A stretch of 51,534 nt of DNA, from the NCBI GenBank assembly GCA_937905985.1, contig CALCWC010000021.1:1-51534 (forward strand), in the 5' to 3' direction. The notes beneath the pieces were generated by a model. The model was not told the origin of the DNA. It saw nothing but the letters and a program-made list of their open reading frames with translations, and searched no databases. The position numbers and the translations under genes are program-made. Of this stretch, positions 33,042-42,256 are shown piece by piece. Every line of letters begins with the position of its first letter. The first letter of the stretch is position 1. The stretch comes from an uncultured Verrucomicrobiales bacterium (GTDB lineage Bacteria; Verrucomicrobiota; Verrucomicrobiia; Verrucomicrobiales; Akkermansiaceae).

Positions 33042-34118
33042 ATGATGGATTACGCGCCGCTCATTGAGAAACGCCGCGCACGGCTGGCAGAGCTGGAAAC
33101 GCAGATTGCGGACCCAGCCCTGTTCAACGACTGCGCCCGCGCGGAGGAGCTGATGCGCGAGCACCGCCGCGCGCAGGAGTTGATGCGCGACTGGGACGAG
33201 CTGCAGTCCGTCCTCCGCCAGCTGGAGGAAAACCGCGAGCTGGCTGCGGGCGAGGACGAGGAGCTTGCCGCGCTCGCGCAGGCGGACCTGGCAGAGCTGG
33301 AGCCGCGTGTGGAGCAGCTGGAGGAGCGCATCCAGTACAGCCTGCTGCCGCGCGATGCCACCGAAGACCGCGACGCCCTGGTGGAAATCCGCGCCGGCAC
33401 GGGCGGGGATGAGGCATCCCTCTTTGCGGGGGACCTGCTGGGCATGTACCAGCGCTATGCAGACTCCCGCGGCTGGAAGTTCGAGATTCTGGATGCCAGC
33501 CCGAGCGATGTGGGCGGCTTCAAGGAAGTCACCGCGCGCGTGTCCGGGGAAGAGGTGTTCCGCTACCTGAAATACGAGAGCGGCGTGCACCGCGTGCAGC
33601 GCGTGCCCGTCACGGAGACCCAGGGGCGCATCCACACCTCCACCGCCACGGTGGCTGTGCTGCCGGAGGCCGAGGAGGTGGACGTGGAAATCCGCCCGGA
33701 GGACCTGCGCATCGAGACCTGCCGCTCCGGCGGCGCGGGCGGCCAGCACGTGAACCGCACGGAATCCGCCGTGCAGATTTTCCACCTGCCCACCGGCATC
33801 ATGGTGCGCTGCGAGCAGGAGCGCTCCCAAATCAAAAACAAGGAAACAGGCATGCGCATCCTCCGCGCACGCCTCTTCGAGATGAAGCAGCGCGCCGCGC
33901 AACAGAGCTATTCCGAAAAGCGCCGCGCCCTTATCGGCTCCGGCGGCCGGGAGGAGAAAATCCGCACCTACAACTTCCCCCAAAACCGCCTCACCGACCA
34001 CCGTATCGGGTACACCGCCTACAACCTGGACATCGTCGTCACCACTGGCGCCCTGGATGAAATCATCTCCCGCATGCAGCACACCGAAATGCAGGAACGC
34101 ATGGACGAATTGAAATAA
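33042..34118 (+). CDS. prfA: Peptide chain release factor 1
   Basis: 358 residues, the usual RF1 length. PVT (189-191) is the RF1-type stop-codon recognition motif (PxT, UAA/UAG). GGQ (233-235, in CRSGGAGGQHVNRTESAV) is the peptide-release loop. VEIRAGTGGDEASLFAGDL and HRVQRVPVTETQGRIHTS are diagnostic. The second ATG at 33045 could also start. It is followed by prmC, the methyltransferase that modifies the GGQ glutamine, as in many bacteria, though a palindromic hairpin separates the two. Confidence 0.96.
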   Translation: MMDYAPLIEKRRARLAELETQIADPALFNDCARAEELMREHRRAQELMRDWDELQSVLRQLEENRELAAGEDEELAALAQADLAELEPRVEQLEERIQYSLLPRDATEDRDALVEIRAGTGGDEASLFAGDLLGMYQRYADSRGWKFEILDASPSDVGGFKEVTARVSGEEVFRYLKYESGVHRVQRVPVTETQGRIHTSTATVAVLPEAEEVDVEIRPEDLRIETCRSGGAGGQHVNRTESAVQIFHLPTGIMVRCEQERSQIKNKETGMRILRARLFEMKQRAAQQSYSEKRRALIGSGGREEKIRTYNFPQNRLTDHRIGYTAYNLDIVVTTGALDEIISRMQHTEMQERMDELK

Positions 34119-34141
34119 AACCCCTCGAATTCGAGGGGTTT
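34118..34141 (+). terminator. 24-bp perfect palindrome between prfA and prmC
   Basis: AAACCCCTCGAA (34118-34129) and its inverse TTCGAGGGGTTT (34130-34141) form an uninterrupted palindrome right at the prfA stop codon. It can fold into a hairpin with a U-rich end and may limit read-through from prfA into prmC. There is almost no loop, so a protein-binding site is an alternative. Confidence 0.6.
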
Positions 34142-34159
34142 AATGAATGATTGCATGAT

Positions 34160-35074
34160 ATGATGAAAACCGTCAACGAGGTCCTGACAAGCGGCACGCA
34201 GTACCTGGAGGCGCGCGGCATCGAGGGCGCACGGCACTCCATGCAAAGCCTCATGGTGCACGTGCTGGGCTGTGACCGCACCTGGCTGTACCTGCACTTC
34301 GACGACCCTCTGCCGGAGGAGCGCCTGGCGCCGCTGCGCGAGCTGCTGAAGCAACGCGGACAGGGCGTGCCGCTACAGCACCTGCTGGGCAGCACGGAAT
34401 TCTACCGCCGCGAGTTCCGCACGGATGCGCGCGCGCTCATCCCGCGCCCGGAGACGGAGGAGCTGGTGGAACTGGCACTGGCACGCGCAGAGAAGCGCGT
34501 GGGCATGCGCGTGCTCGACATGGGCTGCGGCTCCGGCATCATCGGCATCACCCTCGCGCTGGAGCTGGCGCCGCACCATCCCATGGTGGTGATGGCCGAC
34601 ATCTCCGACGCCGCGCTCGCGCTCGCGCTGGAGAACGCAAACTCCCTCGGCGCCAAGGTACAGACCTACCGCAGCGATTTGTTCTCCGCCTGGAGCGACA
34701 CCGCGGAAAGCGCCATCACCCCGCCCACCCCCTTTGACCTAGTGCTGGCCAACCTGCCCTACGTGCCGGACGCCGAGCCCGTGGCCGCCGAGGTGGCGCA
34801 CGACCCCGCCACCGCCCTCTACGGCGGGCCGGACGGCCTGGACGTGGTGCGCCGCTTCCTGGAAGAATCCCTGCCGCACCTCGCCAGCCGCGCGCTTGTG
34901 GCCCTGGAGGTGGGGCACGACCAGGGAGAACCCGTGCGCGCGTTCATGGAAAGCCTGGGGTTCACCGACACCGAGGTGCTGACCGACATGAGCGGCAAGC
35001 CCCGCTTCCCCATCGGCCGCGCTCCCGAGCGAAAGGAGGAGCCGCAGGAGGAAACGCCGCACCATGATGAATGA
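34160..35074 (+). CDS. prmC: Release factor glutamine methyltransferase PrmC
   Basis: 304 residues from the ATG at 34160 (34163 is equally possible). RPETE (96-100) is a PrmC hallmark and DMGCGSG (120-126) is the SAM-binding motif. The catalytic NPPY motif reads NLPY here (198-201, in LVLANLPYVP). The enzyme methylates the GGQ glutamine of RF1 and RF2, both encoded in this window. The gene overlaps the next one by 11 bp. The C-terminus ends in an acidic/His tail (KEEPQEETPHHDE). Confidence 0.9.
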   Translation: MMKTVNEVLTSGTQYLEARGIEGARHSMQSLMVHVLGCDRTWLYLHFDDPLPEERLAPLRELLKQRGQGVPLQHLLGSTEFYRREFRTDARALIPRPETEELVELALARAEKRVGMRVLDMGCGSGIIGITLALELAPHHPMVVMADISDAALALALENANSLGAKVQTYRSDLFSAWSDTAESAITPPTPFDLVLANLPYVPDAEPVAAEVAHDPATALYGGPDGLDVVRRFLEESLPHLASRALVALEVGHDQGEPVRAFMESLGFTDTEVLTDMSGKPRFPIGRAPERKEEPQEETPHHDE

Positions 35075-35702
35075 GGATTGGCTCATCTATCCCGGTGTGA
35101 AACGCACGGCGGCGGTGCTGGCGCGCATAGCGCTGGTGGGCATGCTGGCGTGGTCTCTTTGCGCGGTGTTGGAGATTGCGTGTTCCGCACTGGCGGAGGC
35201 GCTGCAGAGCAAAGGCGTGCTGATGGCAGCCGTGCTGTGCGGCTACGGCTCCATTCTGTTTCCTCTGGTGGCCGTCACCAGCCTGGGACCGCTGGCGGCA
35301 TGGTGCCACCTGGTGCTGCCTGCCGGGCGCGGCAGCATCTTCACCCGCTTTTTCACCCAGCTGGGAGCGTTCCTTTCTGTACTCATCCCCGTCTGCGCCG
35401 TGTACGCGCTCGTCATGCATGAACCCCTGCTGGCGCGCCAGGCGGAAATCCCGCTCTACATCACAGCCATCATCTTCGTTGCGGTGCTCATCAACCTTCC
35501 CAACATCAAGGCCGCGCCCATCCCCCTGCGCGTCCAGCTTGTCCTCTTCCCGCTCTTCCTGCTGGCTTCTATGATGGTGGAACCCATCCCCCTGCAAGCG
35601 TGCTTCGCCCTTCTGGCCACCGCTGCGGGCTTCTATCCCCTCCGCCTTCTCGCCTCCACGGCAGAGCGCATTGTCTCCCTACCGGACAAGGAGGATATCT
35701 AG
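35064..35702 (+). CDS. Multi-pass membrane protein (unknown)
   Basis: 212 residues with about six hydrophobic segments (for example LARIALVGMLAWSLCAVLEI and SVLIPVCAVYALVMH). It starts within the end of prmC (11-bp overlap), so it is translated from the same mRNA. I do not recognise the family. The gene ends 291 bp before the giant surface-protein gene. Confidence 0.65.
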   Translation: MMNEDWLIYPGVKRTAAVLARIALVGMLAWSLCAVLEIACSALAEALQSKGVLMAAVLCGYGSILFPLVAVTSLGPLAAWCHLVLPAGRGSIFTRFFTQLGAFLSVLIPVCAVYALVMHEPLLARQAEIPLYITAIIFVAVLINLPNIKAAPIPLRVQLVLFPLFLLASMMVEPIPLQACFALLATAAGFYPLRLLASTAERIVSLPDKEDI

Positions 35703-35892
35703 TCACCCTCCATACCCATAAGAGGAGACGGAAAAATTGCCCGCCCCGGTGGTGGAGGGGGCAAACCTGCATGAGTGATGCTGTTGGCACACTGCTCCAC
35801 GAGCTGCCGCACGCAGCTTTTTTTTGCACCCGTTTTCTCAATAATTAGCATCAAATTGAACGCCACAATATACGAATAGAATGATTTTCACC

Positions 35893-35921
35893 TTGCCACA
35901 GCGCCAAGAATTCGCTAGAAT
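35893..35921 (+). promoter_or_regulatory. Promoter of the giant PEP-CTERM gene
   Basis: TTGCCA (35893-35898), 17 bp, TAGAAT (35916-35921). The following leader of about 65 bp contains a GGGG...CCCC hairpin (about 35931-35948). In 35703-35892 the only other feature is a run of eight or nine T near 35818-35825. Confidence 0.65.
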
Positions 35922-35993
35922 GCATCCATAGGGGGATATTGTTGCCCCTCGGTGCTGTTTAACCAAATATTTTTCAATCAAAATCAACCGGAT

Positions 35994-38900
35994 ATGAAGT
36001 TACGTATCAATACCAAGCTCAGGGCGGCGCTTATCGCCGCCATCACCGCGGTGGGATTCACCCTCACGCAGGCTCAAGCCGCATGGGAGGGTGGTGCCAA
36101 CGAAGGCAGCGAATACTACACGAACACGGGTAGAACCAACCTGCACCTGACAAACACCAGCGATGCCCTCATCACGTTCACCGCTGAGCAGAACCACGTC
36201 ACGGCAGGCATTGCCGAACTTGTGGTCAAGGATTTGGCCACCGTTCGCGTGCGTGGCGGCAACCATTGGGGAAACGGACGTGCGTTCGATATGCTCACCA
36301 TCGACAGCATCAAGGCCGGCGACGGCTCTGGCACGGTGTTTGTGAATGCGGAGAAGTACAACGACAGCCAGGCTGCCTCAAACAGCACGGCAACCGTCCT
36401 TGGCATCAACGGCACGCTGGGCGGTGTACAGAACTACGGCGTGCTCACCCTGGGTGCGGACGGCGGCACCATTAACGCCTCCGGCGCCATCATGAACAAC
36501 AGCGGCGCCACCCTCACCCTCAATGGCACCTACACGTTCGACACCACGGACGCCAGCAACTACGTAACGAGGACGGAGGGCGATGTCGTGTGGTCCGACG
36601 AGGCGAACCAGCAGGGCTTCAAGAAGTCCACCGGCTCCACCTTCTATGTCATCAAGGGCGCAACGGAGGGAACGGGCTTCTCTGCGACCGGGGTTGAAAA
36701 AGAATCCTCCGGCAACTACTACTTCACCGCCGGCGAGGTGACCGACCATTCCAAGTTCTATGTGAACGCAGCCACCGCCACGCTGGGCGAGGATTTCTCC
36801 GGCCAGCTGGTCGTCAACAAAGCGGACGCCACGGTGACGTTGGACAACGCGGCTTTCTCCGGCACCATCACGGGAGAAAAGGCCAACTTGATTGTCCAGA
36901 ACGGCGCGACATTGACGCTGACCAACAAGACGGCGTTCGGCAGCACGGACAACACCTTCACCATCGGCGCAGGCAGCACCGTGGATCTGAACGGCCAGGC
37001 GGACGGCAACTACAAGTACACCTTGGCCGGCGGCACCATCACCAACAGCGGTGGAAACATCGGTGACGGCAGCTCGCAGACCGTGGCCCTGATCTTGACC
37101 AAGGATTCCACCGTGAATGCCGGAAGCGGCCATGACTTCCGCCTCCTCGGGCGCGGCTTCGCAGCCACCTCCCTGGATTTGGGCGGCAAGACCCTGGTGA
37201 AGACGGGCGCCGGCCTGTTCGGCCTCTTCAACACCACCGTGACAGCCGGCACCATTGAGGTGCGGGAAGGCACCTTCCAGTTCAACACCGCGCACGGCAC
37301 GGCGAATTCCGCCGCCAACATCACCTTCAACGGCGGCGATGTGACCGGCGCCATGAACCTGACCGCCGACATCACGCTCACGGCCCTGCAGAATGCCAGC
37401 TCCGCCGTGGGCATCAATGCCCAAGGCCACGGCCTGACGCTTGACGGCGCGGCCAATCTCACCCTCACCGGCACCATCACCAACGTGGCGGGCATCACCA
37501 AGACCGGGGCCGGCACGGCCACCATCACCGCCTCCGGCTCCCTGAACAAGTCCATTGCCGTGCAGCAGGGCTCCCTGGTGCTCAGCGGCACCTATGCGAT
37601 TGACGACATCGCGCTGGATCCGGACAGCACCGTCATCTACTATGACAGCACGGGCGCGGCCGGCGGCACGAGCGGTTTCCGCAACGTGGCCGGCGCCAAG
37701 TCCGCCTACACCGTGGCCCAGGACGCCTCTGTGGACCGCACGGGCGCCACCTTCACGGTGGGCGGCCAGGCCGTTGATTTGAACGAGCAGGGCAAGTACA
37801 TGATTGCCGGCTCCACCGACTACACCACGCTTTGGGCAAACAAGGGCGACACGGTGGACTACGCCGCCTACAAGGCCTATGCCGACGAGCACCAGTACGA
37901 CCTTGCGACCGTCAGGGTTGCCGATGGCGGCACCGTGAACCTGAACGGCGGCACCGTGGCCAGCCTGCGCTTTGACACGGCGGGCGCCGTGGCGGGCATC
38001 GAGGGAACCGGCACCATCTCCAGCCTTGCCGGAACCGGTCTGCTCAACCTGCATGCGGGAGCCCGCGCAGCCGTACCCAGCCTGACGGTGAACTCCGCCA
38101 TGGGCGTGTTCAGCACGGGACCCGGCGTGCTTGCCGTGGAGGCCGTCACCATCTCCGGCAGCGGCAGCATTGAGTTCGACTCCAGCACGGAAATCGGCAC
38201 CACCCACCTGACGGGCGGCTCCATCACGTTCGGCGGCACCGGCACCACCCACACGCTCACCGACCTGGGCTTGTCCCAGGAGGGCGGCAGTGCTTCCACC
38301 GTGAACGTGGAGGCCGGCACCACCGTCCACATCGTGGGAACCACGGTGGCCAAGGACCGCGACTCCCGCATGAAGGGTTCTTTCTCGCTCTCCCACTGGA
38401 GTGCCACCAATACCGTGAACGTGAACGGCACGCTCATTTCCGACGTGGTGGTTTCCTCCTGTGACGGCAAGGGCGTCATCAACGTGAACAACGGCGGACG
38501 CCTGGAGATGCGCGATGGCTTGAACCGAGGCGCCTACAATGACAACGACATCACCATCAACGTGGAATCCGGCGCCACCCTGGCTGCCGGCACCACCCAC
38601 AACACCGCAGAAACCAAGGAGAGCGCCAAGATGGTGGTGAACATGAAAGACGGTTCCACCTTCGAGGCCTACTACGGTGAAGGTTACGACACGGCCGTCA
38701 TCAACAAGACACTCGCCTTCGGCGACGGCACGGTGACCCTCAACGCCGGTGAGGCCGGCAAGACCCTGCAGCTCAACTCCAGCCTGACCGGAACCTTCAC
38801 CAAGACCGGCGAGGGCGCGCTCATCCTGGCCGGCGACGGCAACTACATCAGCAACACCATCGACCTGCAGGCCGGCACGATCGTGCTCGCAGGCGGGTTC

Positions 38901-41255
38901 GACGTGAGCGACATCGAACACCAGAAGGGTGAAATCGCCTACTTCGAGAATCCCGACGGTCCCGCAACCGCCAACGGCTTCGCCAAGTACACCGGCGAGG
39001 TCCAGCTCGTCAGCTCCAACTTCGCCAACGTGTCCGTGGGCGATGAGGGCGTCATCCTGCTGGACGGCTACAGCGTGGACTACGATGCCACCACCGGCAA
39101 GGCCGGCGGCACTATCAGCCTCGGCGCCTTCTACGTCAATGAGGGCGAGGCGAACGTGAGCACCATCCATGAGGCTTCCGCCACCGCAGCCGTGATGCTG
39201 GCGGACGGCGCCAAGCTGATTGTGGACGAGGACCTCTCCTCCGGCGTGTACTCCACCGGGGATGACAAGGGCTTCGTGGAGATTAAGGACGGCAAGACCC
39301 TGGGCTACTCTCCCCTGGCAGACGTGGAGCTCTCCGGCGAGGGCACGTACGACCTGGGCAGCGGCAACGCCTCCATCGGCGAGGTCGACCTCGGCGAGGA
39401 TTGGAGAGGCACCGTCAAGCTCAGCGGCATCACCACCAAGAACCTTGACCTCAACAACTACGGCAGGGAGGGCTCCGTGGTGGAGGTGGACGGCTGGGCC
39501 AGCCACCTGAACAACACCGATGCGTCCAACATCTACACCTACAATCCCACGCTGCGCCTCACCGGCGACGGCATGACGGTTACGGACGGCTACTCCGGCA
39601 AGACCTACATCTTTGCAGGCGGCGTGGAGGGTGGAGGCAACTTCACGTACGGCATCACCACCTCCGCCAGCAACCAGACCTACGTCTTCACCGGCGATGT
39701 CTCCGAATGGTACGGCGCCTTCCAGGCCAGAGGAGACGGCAAGACCTCCACGCTCAAGTTCTACGGCGACGCCACGGAAGTGGGCGCCAACATCGAGCTG
39801 AACGCAGGCACCCTCAACCTGGTTGTCGGCAACGGCGAGGATGAGTTTGCCACCGTCTTCAACGGAGCGGTCACCGCTTCCTCCATCACCGTGAAGACCG
39901 ATGCCTCCGCCACGTTCAATGAGCTGCACATCACCTCCGCCATCAACAACAGCGGTACGGTGATATTCAATGAAGGCTTTGAGGTGTCCGGCTTCCAGGA
40001 GACCGCCAGCGAGGAGGGTTACTACGACCTGAACGGTGAGTTCTCCTCCGACGGCAACGGCTATTCCGGCAACTCGGACAGCTACCTCACCATCGTGAAC
40101 GGCGGCACCGTCCAGGGCAAGGTTAAGGTGGAGCAAGAAGGAACCGTCTATACCATGTCCAGCGATGGACGTGCGCTCAAGGGTGACGGCGATGTCTACT
40201 CCTACGAGACCTACCACGTGAACGACGGCACGGTGGACATCTCCGACATCGCCGCCAAGGGTGCTGAACACGGTACTGAATACGTGAACGTGCACAGCGG
40301 CACGCTGAATGTGGACCAGACTACGGACCTTGCCATCACCGTGACGGACGAAGGCACGCTGACGGGCGAGAAGCTGGATACCAATGAAGTGGGTATTGGA
40401 ATTGATGCCACCGCGCACTTTGTGCAGGGCATCGATGATGCCAGCGGTGTGCGGTTCACCACTGAGGAGGGAACTGTTGATGTGAAGAACAACGGCGCAT
40501 ACCCGTCCACATACACCACCGACAATGGCAGTATGGATGTTCAGGCCGACGCGGTGACCCTGCAGAACACTGCGACGGATGCCGTGTCTGTGGATAATGC
40601 GCTGACGGTGAAAGACATCATCAACGAGAGCGTGCATGAACTCGCGGTGACCAACCTGGTGGTGGACTCTCTCTCGACTGTCTCCGCCCTTTCCGGCGAC
40701 ATCGACATCACCTCCACTCAGGGAGATGTGGTCATAGCCGCGCTCAACATCGTGGACGGCAACCAAGTGTTCGTACACAACGGACCGGAGGAAACCGAGG
40801 TGACCGTCACCGTCACGGAGACGCTTGCAGCCGGCAACGGCACCCTGCTCGCCAACCTGGTGATGGCCGATGACTCCGCTCTGCTCGGCAACGGCGTGCA
40901 GAAGGCCCTGTCCATCGGCAGTGTGCTCACCATGAACACCAACATCGCGCTGGATGAGGCAACGCTGCGCGCCCTGGACACCATGGCCGTTGGCGATACC
41001 TTCGTGCTGATTGGCGCCGCTCCGGGCACCACGATGGAGTACACCGGTGATTACGGTGACAACGCCTGGTACGACAGCATGTTCTCCCGCATCGCCACCG
41101 ATGGCGACTACAAGCTGAACGGCGACTTCAACATCGTGTTCGACTCGACCGACGGCTTCGGCCTGCAGAAGTTCAGCAACACGCCGGAACCGACGACCGG
41201 CACGCTGAGCCTGCTGGCGCTCATGGCGCTGGCCGCCCGCAGACGCCGCAAGTGA
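35994..41255 (+). CDS. Giant PEP-CTERM autotransporter-like surface protein
   Basis: 1,753 residues from the ATG at 35994, which begins the signal peptide (MKLRINTKLRAALIAAITAV then GFTLTQAQA); an earlier GTG at 35952 is rejected. The body is almost entirely low-complexity beta-helix sequence rich in Gly, Thr, Asn and Asp, with autotransporter-associated units (ITKTGAGTATITASGSLNKS, FTKTGEGALILAGDGNYIS) and only one or two Cys. The tail is NTPEPTTGTLSLLALMALAARRRRK. No beta-barrel is present. It has its own promoter and terminator and stands apart from the array at 1-15 kb. Its repeats are less uniform at DNA level than those of the array. Role unknown; adhesion or surface coat is inference. 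Confidence 0.85.
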   Translation: MKLRINTKLRAALIAAITAVGFTLTQAQAAWEGGANEGSEYYTNTGRTNLHLTNTSDALITFTAEQNHVTAGIAELVVKDLATVRVRGGNHWGNGRAFDMLTIDSIKAGDGSGTVFVNAEKYNDSQAASNSTATVLGINGTLGGVQNYGVLTLGADGGTINASGAIMNNSGATLTLNGTYTFDTTDASNYVTRTEGDVVWSDEANQQGFKKSTGSTFYVIKGATEGTGFSATGVEKESSGNYYFTAGEVTDHSKFYVNAATATLGEDFSGQLVVNKADATVTLDNAAFSGTITGEKANLIVQNGATLTLTNKTAFGSTDNTFTIGAGSTVDLNGQADGNYKYTLAGGTITNSGGNIGDGSSQTVALILTKDSTVNAGSGHDFRLLGRGFAATSLDLGGKTLVKTGAGLFGLFNTTVTAGTIEVREGTFQFNTAHGTANSAANITFNGGDVTGAMNLTADITLTALQNASSAVGINAQGHGLTLDGAANLTLTGTITNVAGITKTGAGTATITASGSLNKSIAVQQGSLVLSGTYAIDDIALDPDSTVIYYDSTGAAGGTSGFRNVAGAKSAYTVAQDASVDRTGATFTVGGQAVDLNEQGKYMIAGSTDYTTLWANKGDTVDYAAYKAYADEHQYDLATVRVADGGTVNLNGGTVASLRFDTAGAVAGIEGTGTISSLAGTGLLNLHAGARAAVPSLTVNSAMGVFSTGPGVLAVEAVTISGSGSIEFDSSTEIGTTHLTGGSITFGGTGTTHTLTDLGLSQEGGSASTVNVEAGTTVHIVGTTVAKDRDSRMKGSFSLSHWSATNTVNVNGTLISDVVVSSCDGKGVINVNNGGRLEMRDGLNRGAYNDNDITINVESGATLAAGTTHNTAETKESAKMVVNMKDGSTFEAYYGEGYDTAVINKTLAFGDGTVTLNAGEAGKTLQLNSSLTGTFTKTGEGALILAGDGNYISNTIDLQAGTIVLAGGFDVSDIEHQKGEIAYFENPDGPATANGFAKYTGEVQLVSSNFANVSVGDEGVILLDGYSVDYDATTGKAGGTISLGAFYVNEGEANVSTIHEASATAAVMLADGAKLIVDEDLSSGVYSTGDDKGFVEIKDGKTLGYSPLADVELSGEGTYDLGSGNASIGEVDLGEDWRGTVKLSGITTKNLDLNNYGREGSVVEVDGWASHLNNTDASNIYTYNPTLRLTGDGMTVTDGYSGKTYIFAGGVEGGGNFTYGITTSASNQTYVFTGDVSEWYGAFQARGDGKTSTLKFYGDATEVGANIELNAGTLNLVVGNGEDEFATVFNGAVTASSITVKTDASATFNELHITSAINNSGTVIFNEGFEVSGFQETASEEGYYDLNGEFSSDGNGYSGNSDSYLTIVNGGTVQGKVKVEQEGTVYTMSSDGRALKGDGDVYSYETYHVNDGTVDISDIAAKGAEHGTEYVNVHSGTLNVDQTTDLAITVTDEGTLTGEKLDTNEVGIGIDATAHFVQGIDDASGVRFTTEEGTVDVKNNGAYPSTYTTDNGSMDVQADAVTLQNTATDAVSVDNALTVKDIINESVHELAVTNLVVDSLSTVSALSGDIDITSTQGDVVIAALNIVDGNQVFVHNGPEETEVTVTVTETLAAGNGTLLANLVMADDSALLGNGVQKALSIGSVLTMNTNIALDEATLRALDTMAVGDTFVLIGAAPGTTMEYTGDYGDNAWYDSMFSRIATDGDYKLNGDFNIVFDSTDGFGLQKFSNTPEPTTGTLSLLALMALAARRRRK

Positions 41256-41306
41256 TTTACTGAGGTACTATTTAGGAAGTAAGGCGGCAAAGCCGCGAAG
41301 ATTACC

Positions 41307-41339
41307 AAGGCCCATCCGGCATGCTGCCGGATGGGCCTT
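41307..41339. terminator. Strong bidirectional terminator between the giant gene and queG
   Basis: AAGGCCCATCCGGCA (41307-41321), loop TGC, TGCCGGATGGGCCTT (41325-41339): a perfect 15-bp stem. It is followed by TTTTTC on the plus strand and preceded by bases giving CTTGG on the minus strand. It lies 52 bp after the giant gene's stop and immediately after the queG stop. Confidence 0.85.
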
Positions 41340-41341
41340 TT

Positions 41342-42256
41342 TCAATTTGCCACATTGTTTGGGGCAATGGCGCGCGCGTTGGCGGCCAGGTGGGCGACAC
41401 CGATGCGGCGGATGGGCGTGCCGGCAAAGAGCTCGGCAAAGGCAGCATCCGACAGGTTTTCTATCTCCGCAAGCGGCATATCGCGCAAACGTGCGGGCAT
41501 GAGCAGATGGGGATCGATGCGCACGGGCTTGGCGGATGCGTTCCACGGGCAGGCATCCTGGCAGACATCGCAGCCGTAGAGGCGGTTGCCGAGGGCGGCT
41601 GCGATTTCCATAGGCATGGGTTCCTTGGCCTCGATGGTCCAGTAGGAGAGGCACTTCCTGGCATCGCATGCGCCGTTGTGGAGGGCATGCACGGGGCATG
41701 CGTTTTCACAGCGGCGGCAGTTGCCGCAATGGCTTTTCATGGGCGTGCCGCAGGGTAGCTCCAGCGTGGTGAGAATGGAGGCGAGGAAGCAGTACGACCC
41801 GCTCCCCGGGCGGATGAGCAGGCCGTTGCGGCCAATCCATCCCAGCCCGGCGCGCCACGCAAAGAAACGCTCGCTCACGGGACCGGAATCGGTGAAGCAG
41901 CGCTGCACGCCGCCATACATCTGCAGCGTTTCGTCCAAATCCGCCAGCTTGCCCGCCAGCAGCTTGTGGTAGTCCTCCCCCTGCGCGTAGCGCGCCACGG
42001 CGCCCGGCTGCGTGCGGGAGTCCTCCCGCGCGTATTCATAGGTGAGGATGACAACGCTGCGCGCACCCGGCAGCACCAGCTGCGGGTTGAGGCGCGCGGG
42101 CAGGTGGCGCTCCATCCACTGCATGCCGGCGTGCATGCCCTCCGCCAGCCATTGCACCAGGCGCTCCCCCTGGTCGGCATCCGCCGGTGCAACGCCCACG
42201 GCGGAAAAACCGAGTTCCCGCGCAGCGTATTGCAGCGCCTGAAAGGGGGCACTCAT
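41342..42256 (-). CDS. queG: Epoxyqueuosine reductase
   Basis: 304 residues. Cobalamin-dependent iron-sulfur enzyme of the last step of queuosine synthesis in tRNA. TDSGPVSERFFAWRAGLGWI (about 122-141) holds the likely catalytic Asp123. Two [4Fe-4S] motifs follow: CGNCRRCENACP (177-188) and CDVCQDACPWN (229-239). The protein lacks the C-terminal HEAT-like extension of longer homologues and so is the short form. Its start overlaps the Sel1 gene stop (ATGA). With queD two genes upstream it suggests a queuosine-linked operon, though queC, queE and queF are not in the window. Confidence 0.93.
   Translation of the reverse strand: MSAPFQALQYAARELGFSAVGVAPADADQGERLVQWLAEGMHAGMQWMERHLPARLNPQLVLPGARSVVILTYEYAREDSRTQPGAVARYAQGEDYHKLLAGKLADLDETLQMYGGVQRCFTDSGPVSERFFAWRAGLGWIGRNGLLIRPGSGSYCFLASILTTLELPCGTPMKSHCGNCRRCENACPVHALHNGACDARKCLSYWTIEAKEPMPMEIAAALGNRLYGCDVCQDACPWNASAKPVRIDPHLLMPARLRDMPLAEIENLSDAAFAELFAGTPIRRIGVAHLAANARAIAPNNVAN

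Noticed and set aside
36378..40778. Uninterrupted 1,466-codon frame antisense to the giant PEP-CTERM gene
   Set aside because: It mirrors the codon bias of a Gly/Thr/Asn-rich GC-rich gene; composition is His/Gly/Val-rich nonsense with no signal peptide, ribosome site or known domain.
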